A stretch of 34,335 bases of DNA from JBAYJS01 sp041664985. GTDB lineage: Bacteria; Patescibacteriota; Patescibacteriia; Buchananbacterales; UBA6539. The stretch covers positions 1 through 34,335 of the forward strand of contig JBAYJS010000007.1 of the NCBI GenBank assembly GCA_041664985.1, written 5' to 3'. Made by a program: the position numbers and the translations under genes. The notes beneath the pieces were generated by a model. The model had not been told where the DNA came from and searched no databases. It saw only the letters and a list, made by a program, of their open reading frames with translations. Below, piece after piece: positions 29,827 through 34,335 of the stretch. The first letter of the stretch is position 1; each line of letters starts with the position of its first letter.

Positions 29827-30624
29827 ATGAGTTCTAAATTGTGTGTCTCGGGTGCTTTGGGCAGGATGGGTCGGTTCGTCTGCGGTCTGGCCGCGAGCGA
29901 TCCCGGAATTGAGCTTATGCATGGCTTTGATCTTTCCGGCGGCGCGGAAGTGCTGTCCGGAGGTATTCGGGTTTATTCGCCGGATCAGATGACGGCCATC
30001 TTTGAGCTGGAAGCGGCACGACCCGACATATTGCTGATCTTTATCAACGACCCCACGGCAGTTCTTGAGCAGGCCACGATTGCGGCCGGCTTTGGTATCA
30101 AAGTCGCCATCGGCACGACCGGTCTGTCTGAGGCTGATCTTGCCAAGCTAAAGGAGCTTGGGGTAAGAATTCCGATTCTGGTCACCAGCAATTTCAGCCT
30201 GGGTGTTAACCTGCTCAAAAAGCTGGTTGCATTGGCGGCAGCAGCGCTGCCGGGTTTTGACGTCGAAATTGTCGAAGAGCACCACGGCGCCAAGCTGGAC
30301 TCGCCAAGCGGTACGGCCAGTATGTTGGTTAAGGCCGTTGAACAAGGTCGGCAAGTGAGTCTCAGTCAAGTCCACGGACGGTCGGGCCGCGCCAGTCAGG
30401 CCAGACAACCGGATGAAATCGGCGTTCACGCTGTGCGCGCCGGCAAAATCGCCGGCAACCACGAAGCCGTTTTCGCCGGTCAATACGACGTGCTTCGTTT
30501 GAGGCATGAAGCCATCAGTCCGATTGGCTTTGCGGCCGGCGCGTTGGTGGCGATCAAGTGGATGTCACAGCTGGCAGCGCCGGGCTGGTACTCGATGGAC
30601 CAAGTCCTGGGGTTGGAGGAGTAG
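29827..30624 (+). CDS. dapB: 4-hydroxy-tetrahydrodipicolinate reductase
   Basis: A 265-residue NAD(P)H-dependent reductase of the diaminopimelate-lysine pathway. The cofactor loop G-A-L-G-R-M-G (9-15), G-T-T-G-L-S (about 98), S-N-F-S-L-G-V-N, and the catalytic E-E-H-H-G-A-K-L-D-S-P-S-G-T-A (about 150-164) are all present. So is the C-terminal V-H-A-V-R-A-G-K-I-A-G-N-H. The gene is about 58 percent G+C in a sampled line, against about 28 percent in hrcA. It has its own promoter and terminator, and no other pathway gene is near. Recent transfer is likely. Confidence 0.92.
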   Translation: MSSKLCVSGALGRMGRFVCGLAASDPGIELMHGFDLSGGAEVLSGGIRVYSPDQMTAIFELEAARPDILLIFINDPTAVLEQATIAAGFGIKVAIGTTGLSEADLAKLKELGVRIPILVTSNFSLGVNLLKKLVALAAAALPGFDVEIVEEHHGAKLDSPSGTASMLVKAVEQGRQVSLSQVHGRSGRASQARQPDEIGVHAVRAGKIAGNHEAVFAGQYDVLRLRHEAISPIGFAAGALVAIKWMSQLAAPGWYSMDQVLGLEE

Positions 30625-30666
30625 GGCCAAGCTGAACACCGTGGAGGAATTAAGAAAAGTACACCA

Positions 30667-30689
30667 AGAGACCTCGGTCTCTTTTTTTT
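30667..30689 (+). terminator. Terminator of dapB
   Basis: AGAGAC (30667-30672) pairs with GTCTCT (30677-30682) over CTCG, followed by a run of T to 30689. Confidence 0.85.
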
Positions 30690-30695
30690 AACCTC

Positions 30696-30724
30696 TTGAC
30701 AAGGTTTTTGGCGGTTGCTAAACT
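30696..30724 (+). promoter_or_regulatory. hrcA promoter
   Basis: TTGACA (30696-30701) and TAAACT (30719-30724) are spaced 17 bases. The start near 30731 falls inside the CIRCE operator. Confidence 0.8.
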
Positions 30725-30728
30725 GAAA

Positions 30729-30755
30729 TTAGCACTCTTAGATAACGAGTGCTAA
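30729..30755. promoter_or_regulatory. CIRCE operator
   Basis: TTAGCACTC, nine bases, GAGTGCTAA: an exact match to the consensus CIRCE inverted repeat bound by HrcA. It lies 10 bases before hrcA and overlaps the predicted start of transcription, so hrcA-grpE should be autorepressed and induced by heat. Confidence 0.97.
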
Positions 30756-30765
30756 TCAATCAAAT

Positions 30766-31470
30766 ATGAATGATCGCCAACAAGATCTATTAAAAACCAT
30801 CATTTCTCAATATATTAAAACCGCTCAGCCGGTAAGCTCAAATTTTATTACCCAAGCCGGTGAATTTGAGCTTTCTTCGGCTACCATTAGAAATGAAATG
30901 GCTGATTTGGAAGAACAGGGCTATATTTATCATCCGCACACTTCGGCCGGCCGCGTGCCAACCGAAAAAGGCTATCAATTTTTTGTTGATAATTTTTTGG
31001 CTCAAGGAAAAATCAGTAAAAAGCAGCAGGATTTTTTGGATAAAATTATCAGTCAATTTAAAAAATTTGAACCGCAGGCGGCCAAAGAACTGGCCAAAGG
31101 AATTTCGGAATTTTGTAACGGCGCGGTTTTTGTCGCGTTTTCCGATTCGGATTTTTATTATACCGGCATTTCCAATTTGTTTTCCCAGCCCGAATTTGCC
31201 GAGCAAAAAGTGGTTTACAATTTGAGCCGGGTAATTGACCATTTAGACCAGGTGATTAATAAAATTTTTAAAGATATCAATTCCCAAGTTGAAGTGTCGG
31301 TGGGCAGTCAAAATCGGTTTGCCAAAGATTGCAGTTCGGTTGTGATCAAATATCAGTTAAAAAACCAGGCCGGGCTTTTGGGAATTTTAGGGCCGGTGAG
31401 AATGGATTATCAAAATAATTTTAGTTTGGTTAAATATGGTCAAGAATTAATTAATAAATTAGAAATTTAA
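30766..31470 (+). CDS. hrcA: Heat-inducible repressor HrcA (short form)
   Basis: A 234-residue repressor. The N-terminal winged helix is conserved: P-V-S-S near 22, then S-S-A-T-I-R-N-E-M-A-D-L-E-E-Q-G-Y-I and H-T-S-A-G-R-V-P-T-E-K-G-Y. The C-terminal end has the G-I-L-G-P-x-R-M-D-Y motif. Typical HrcA has about 340 residues with a central GAF-like insertion; here the middle is about 100 residues shorter. A perfect CIRCE lies directly upstream. The ATG of grpE follows its stop after 1 base. Confidence 0.93.
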   Translation: MNDRQQDLLKTIISQYIKTAQPVSSNFITQAGEFELSSATIRNEMADLEEQGYIYHPHTSAGRVPTEKGYQFFVDNFLAQGKISKKQQDFLDKIISQFKKFEPQAAKELAKGISEFCNGAVFVAFSDSDFYYTGISNLFSQPEFAEQKVVYNLSRVIDHLDQVINKIFKDINSQVEVSVGSQNRFAKDCSSVVIKYQLKNQAGLLGILGPVRMDYQNNFSLVKYGQELINKLEI

Positions 31471-31471
31471 T

Positions 31472-31948
31472 ATGTCCGAGCAAGAGATTGAACAATTGCA
31501 GCAGGAATTGGAATTGGCTTTAAAAAAATCCGAAGAACATTTAAACGGTTGGCGGCGAGCCAAAGCCGATTATTTGAATTTAAAAAAAGAATCAGAAAAT
31601 CGCCAGGGTGAAATGACTCAGTTTGCCAATGCGGCGCTGATTGCTCAGCTGTTGCCGATTTTTGATCATTATAAATTGGCTTGCCAGCATATTCCCGCCA
31701 ATTTGGCCAAAACCGATTGGGTAGTTGGCTTTTTGCATATTAAAAAACAGTTTGAAGATTTTTTTAAAAATTTAGGCATTGAAGAAATTAAAACCGTCGG
31801 GGAGGAATTTAATCCGGAATTTCATGAAGCGGTGGCTCACGAAAAAAAAGAAGGCTTTGAGCCCGATATGGTTTTTGAAGAAGTTCAGTCCGGTTATACT
31901 TTACACGGTAAAGTGGTAAATCCGGCAAGAGTGAAAGTGGCAAAGTAA
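31472..31948 (+). CDS. grpE: Nucleotide exchange factor GrpE
   Basis: A 158-residue co-chaperone that releases ADP from DnaK. The N-terminal long helix (E-Q-E-I-E-Q-L-Q-Q-E-L) with R-R-A-K-A-D-Y-L-N, and the C-terminal beta part with G-V/I-E-E-I-K-T-V-G-E-E-F-N-P-E-F-H-E-A-V and G-Y-x-L-H-G-K-V-V-N-P-A-R-V-K-V, match the family. It follows hrcA immediately, in the order common to HrcA-controlled operons. Confidence 0.95.
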   Translation: MSEQEIEQLQQELELALKKSEEHLNGWRRAKADYLNLKKESENRQGEMTQFANAALIAQLLPIFDHYKLACQHIPANLAKTDWVVGFLHIKKQFEDFFKNLGIEEIKTVGEEFNPEFHEAVAHEKKEGFEPDMVFEEVQSGYTLHGKVVNPARVKVAK

Positions 31949-31952
31949 ATTA

Positions 31953-32068
31953 TCAATTTTTAATTTTTAATTTTCAATCAATTCTCAATAACTCAATTTT
32001 TAAACGTCATTGATAAATTGAAAATTAGTAATTAAATGAAAATTGTAAATTGAGAATTGAAAATTTTA
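31953..32068. repeat. AT-rich imperfect inverted repeats
   Basis: The grpE-hsp20 gap (179 bases) is filled by variants of AATTTTCAATT-like words on both strands. CAATTCTCAAT (31979-31989) and ATTGAGAATTG (32049-32059) are exact complements. It could form a long weak hairpin after grpE. No gene is visible. Confidence 0.55.
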
Positions 32069-32127
32069 ATAATCTAATCCAACATTTCTCGGCTTATTCG
32101 GGAAGTTGTTAAAAGGAGAATAAAATT

Positions 32128-32538
32128 ATGTCAATTATAAAATGGACCCCGTTTGTTGAACCATTTGAAGAAATGGAACGGTTTGTTAATCGTTCAGTTG
32201 CCAATGGTTTTACCCCGGCCATTGACGTTTACGAAACCAAAGACGAAGTGGTGGTGGAAACGCCTTTAGCCGGCATTGATCCTAAAGACGTGGAAATTGC
32301 CGTGGAAAATGAAGTTTTGACTATCAAAGGCGAAATCAAAAAAGAATCCGAAGTTGAAGATAAAAATTATTACCGCAAAGAAGTCGCTTCTGGTAGTTTT
32401 TTCCGCTCAGTCGCTTTGCCATCTCGCGTTTTGGCTGAAAAAGCCGAAGCCTCGTTTGCTGATGGCATGTTAAAAATTACTATTCCTAAAGCCGAGGAAG
32501 CCAAGCCAAAAATGATTAAAGTTAAAATTAAAGAATAA
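32128..32538 (+). CDS. Small heat-shock protein Hsp20
   Basis: A 136-residue alpha-crystallin-type holdase. The core has V-V-V-E-T-P-L-A-G-I-D-P-K-D-V-E-I-A-V, L-T-I-K-G-E, a Y-Y-R-K-E segment with G-S-F-F-R-S-V-A-L-P, and the closing G-M-L-K-I-T-I-P-K. AAAGGAG lies about 11 bases ahead of the ATG, in a leader almost identical to that of rplL. It stands between grpE and dnaK and completes the heat-shock group. Confidence 0.94.
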   Translation: MSIIKWTPFVEPFEEMERFVNRSVANGFTPAIDVYETKDEVVVETPLAGIDPKDVEIAVENEVLTIKGEIKKESEVEDKNYYRKEVASGSFFRSVALPSRVLAEKAEASFADGMLKITIPKAEEAKPKMIKVKIKE

Positions 32539-32561
32539 ATTAATAATTAGATTATAAAATT

Positions 32562-32603
32562 ATGTCAAAAATCTTAGGAATCGATTTAGGAACCCCGCTC
32601 TGA
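32562..32603 (+). CDS. Mini-ORF repeating the DnaK N-terminus
   Basis: ATG TCA AAA ATC TTA GGA ATC GAT TTA GGA ACC CCG CTC TGA encodes M-S-K-I-L-G-I-D-L-G-T-P-L and stops. Residues 1-11 equal the start of DnaK at 32750. Codons 4 to 8 all differ from the dnaK copy, and every change is synonymous. It is either the cut original start of dnaK or a leader peptide. No strong ribosome binding site precedes either copy. Confidence 0.5.
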   Translation: MSKILGIDLGTPL

Positions 32604-32700
32604 GTCCGAACAAGTTTTTTGAATATTAGAGTTGAGTTCACAAAATCGCCTGCGGCTCACATCTGTGATATTTAAAGTTTGTGAAAGACTTAGAGCGGGG
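32593..32700 (+). other. Folded 108-base element between the two dnaK starts
   Basis: A 14-pair closing helix joins 32593-32606 (CCCCGCTCTGAGTC) and 32687-32700 (GACTTAGAGCGGGG), with one G-U. Inside it, TTCACAAA (32637-32644) pairs with TTTGTGAA (32678-32685), and small hairpins remain (GCC-GGC near 32649-32656, TCAC-GTGA near 32657-32668). It may be an inserted element with terminal inverted repeats or a structured control RNA. Confidence 0.6.
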
Positions 32701-32749
32701 CGAGACGAAGCGTTAAAATATTAATTAATAATTATTATATTGTAAATTT

Positions 32750-34335
32750 ATGTCAAAAATTCTAGGTATAGACTTAGGAACAACCAATTCCTGTATGGCA
32801 ATTGTTGAAGGCGGCGAACCCAAGGTATTGGAAAATGCCGAAGGCGCGCGCACTACGCCATCAGTGGTAGCCATCAATAAAACCGGTGAAAGACTGGTTG
32901 GCCAAATTGCCAAACGGCAAGCCGTTACCAATCCGGAAAACACTTTGTATTCGGTTAAACGTTTAATCGGCCGACGCTGGGAAGAAGATGAAGTCCAGCG
33001 GGATTTGAAATTAATGCCGTTTAAAATCACCAAAGCGGGTGATGGCGTTAAAATTGTGATGAGTGGAAAGGAATACACTCCTCAAGAAATTTCCGCTATG
33101 ATTTTGCAAAAGCTTAAAGCCGATGCCGAAGCCAAAACCGGTGAAAAAATCACCGAAGCCATTATTACCGTTCCGGCGTATTTTAATGATGCTCAGCGCC
33201 GGGCAACCAAAGATGCCGGTGAAATTGCCGGTTTAAAGGTCAAACAAATCATCAACGAGCCAACCGCGGCGGCTTTAGCTTATGGTTTTGAAAAGAAAAA
33301 AGGCCAGCAAATTGCCGTTTACGATTTGGGCGGCGGTACATTTGATATTTCAATTTTAAATATTTCCGAAGACACAATTGAAGTCAAATCAACCAATGGT
33401 GATACGCATTTGGGTGGTGATGATTTTGATCAGATTTTGATTGAATGGGTGATTGCCGAATTCAAAAAAGACCAAGGCATTGATTTGGCCAAAGACAATT
33501 TGGCTTTACAGCGGATTAAAGAGTCCTGTGAAAAAGCCAAAATTGAGCTTTCCACCGCTCAAGAAACTGAAATCAATCAGCCGTTTATCACAACCGATGC
33601 TTCCGGGCCAAAACATTTAGTCATGAAATTGACTCGAGCCAAGCTAGAAGAACTGGTCGGTAATTTGGTGGAAAAAAGTTTGGAACCGTGTAAAAAAGCT
33701 TTGACTGACGCCAAATTGACCGTTAAAGATATTGAAGAAGTAATTATGGTTGGCGGAATGACGCGCATGCCTTTGGTGCAAAAAACCGTTGAAAAGTTTT
33801 TTGGTAAAAAACCAAATGTTTCGGTTAATCCGGACGAAGTGGTCGCTTTAGGTGCCGCAGTTCAAGCCGGGGTTTTGCAAGGTGATGTCAAAGACGTTTT
33901 ATTGCTTGATGTCACGCCTTTAACTTTGGGCATTGAAACCATGGGTGCGGTGGCCACACCTTTAATTGAAAGAAATACCACCATTCCAACCACCAAATCT
34001 CAAGTTTTTTCCACGGCTTCCGACAGCCAGCCATCGGTTGAAATTCATATTTTGCAAGGCGAGCGACCAATGGCGCATGATAATAAAACTTTGGGTCGGT
34101 TTATTTTGGATGGTATTCCACCAGCACCTCGAGGCGTGCCGCAAATTGAAGTGACTTTTGATATTGACGCCAATGGTATTTTGAATGTTTCGGCCAAAGA
34201 CCGTGGAACCGGCAAAGAACAAAAAATTACCATCACTGCGTCTTCCGGTCTTTCCAAAGATGAAGTGGAAAAAATGAAAAAAGAAGCCGAAATGCATGCA
34301 ACCGAAGATTCAAAGAAAAAAGAATTGATTGAAGC
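32750..34335 (+). CDS. dnaK: Chaperone DnaK (Hsp70), cut by the window end
   Basis: The first 528 codons of DnaK, open at the right edge. G-I-D-L-G-T-T-N-S-C (phosphate loop 1), I-T-V-P-A-Y-F-N-D-A-Q-R, I-N-E-P-T-A-A-A-L-A-Y-G, V-Y-D-L-G-G-G-T-F-D-I-S and V-G-G-M-T-R-M-P mark the ATPase domain. D-V-T-P-L-T-L-G-I-E-T starts the substrate-binding domain. The linker appears as D-V-L-L-L-D-V-T-P-L. Its start region is preceded 188 bases upstream by a partial copy of itself, with a folded element between. Confidence 0.96.
   Translation, partial: MSKILGIDLGTTNSCMAIVEGGEPKVLENAEGARTTPSVVAINKTGERLVGQIAKRQAVTNPENTLYSVKRLIGRRWEEDEVQRDLKLMPFKITKAGDGVKIVMSGKEYTPQEISAMILQKLKADAEAKTGEKITEAIITVPAYFNDAQRRATKDAGEIAGLKVKQIINEPTAAALAYGFEKKKGQQIAVYDLGGGTFDISILNISEDTIEVKSTNGDTHLGGDDFDQILIEWVIAEFKKDQGIDLAKDNLALQRIKESCEKAKIELSTAQETEINQPFITTDASGPKHLVMKLTRAKLEELVGNLVEKSLEPCKKALTDAKLTVKDIEEVIMVGGMTRMPLVQKTVEKFFGKKPNVSVNPDEVVALGAAVQAGVLQGDVKDVLLLDVTPLTLGIETMGAVATPLIERNTTIPTTKSQVFSTASDSQPSVEIHILQGERPMAHDNKTLGRFILDGIPPAPRGVPQIEVTFDIDANGILNVSAKDRGTGKEQKITITASSGLSKDEVEKMKKEAEMHATEDSKKKELIE

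Noticed and set aside
30506..30691. Small open frame overlapping the end of dapB
   Set aside because: It is mostly inside dapB in another frame and runs into the terminator; the GTG after GAACACC at 30640 has no separate support.
1..34335. tRNA, rRNA or CRISPR arrays
   Set aside because: No cloverleaf-like TTCGA-containing segment, rRNA-like stretch or regularly spaced identical repeat was found by eye; a covariance scan would be needed to be certain.
1..34335. Recoded TGA (code 25) as in some Patescibacteria
   Set aside because: TGA ends several genes at expected positions, including overlapping ATGA junctions, and internal glycines are not encoded by TGA.

Overview
The window is a gene-dense, AT-rich bacterial chromosome segment that most resembles a Patescibacteria (Candidate Phyla Radiation, Parcubacteria-like) genome. 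The grounds are short intergenic gaps, mostly weak ribosome binding sites, an archaeal-type UMP kinase, shortened HrcA and MurF forms, a TraG/VirD4-like membrane ATPase with a small partner gene, and short palindromic repeats in and between genes. TGA is used as a stop at several genes (for example 7870-7872 and 18453-18455), so the code is standard, unlike in Gracilibacteria and Absconditabacteria. The phylum assignment is inference; no rRNA or tRNA gene was found in the window.

Layout. 1-2801: end of an HD-type hydrolase, a sugar nucleotidyltransferase, mltG and pyrH. 2804-4049: rplJ-rplL behind an L10-type leader with an attenuator, closed by a perfect palindromic terminator. 4056-6374 (minus): a large one-pass membrane protein with a degenerate PP2C-like domain and a propeller-like exterior. 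6464-9492: winged-helix regulator, alpha/beta hydrolase, a TsaB-L,D-transpeptidase fusion and a NUDIX hydrolase. 9531-9908: a lone response regulator. 10001-15098: a division and wall cluster, mraZ-rsmH-ftsL-ftsI-murF, headed by an array of MraZ-like boxes over the promoter. 15246-19390: cysS, a REP-associated tyrosine transposase, a diacylglycerol-type glycosyltransferase and dus. 20528-25849: corA, a TraG-like ATPase and its partner, a membrane methyltransferase and a conserved unknown. 25830-29689 (minus): prmC, prfA, rpmE and a small membrane protein. 30696 to the end: the heat-shock group hrcA-grpE, hsp20 and dnaK (cut by the window end), with a perfect CIRCE operator.

Four stretches differ from this background: 19467-20480 (minus), 26731-27222, 27261-27811 and 29744-30689. 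Sampled 60-base lines run about 55-60 percent G+C against roughly 30-40 percent around them. Each has promoter-like elements, strong ribosome binding sites and a T-tailed hairpin terminator, and each sits between ordinary housekeeping genes. Two of them interrupt the usual prfA-prmC neighbourhood. They encode tandem cysteine-rich small proteins, a protein with two C2HC-type modules, an unrecognised 142-residue protein, and a complete dapB. They look like separately acquired single-operon cassettes.

The observations most worth following are: (1) the start of dnaK occurs twice, 188 bases apart, with every coding difference synonymous, around a folded 108-base element; (2) the switch-like leader of the cysteine-rich cassette; (3) the TsaB-transpeptidase fusion; (4) palindromes inserted in frame in prmC and in the transposase gene; (5) the long phased MraZ-box array.
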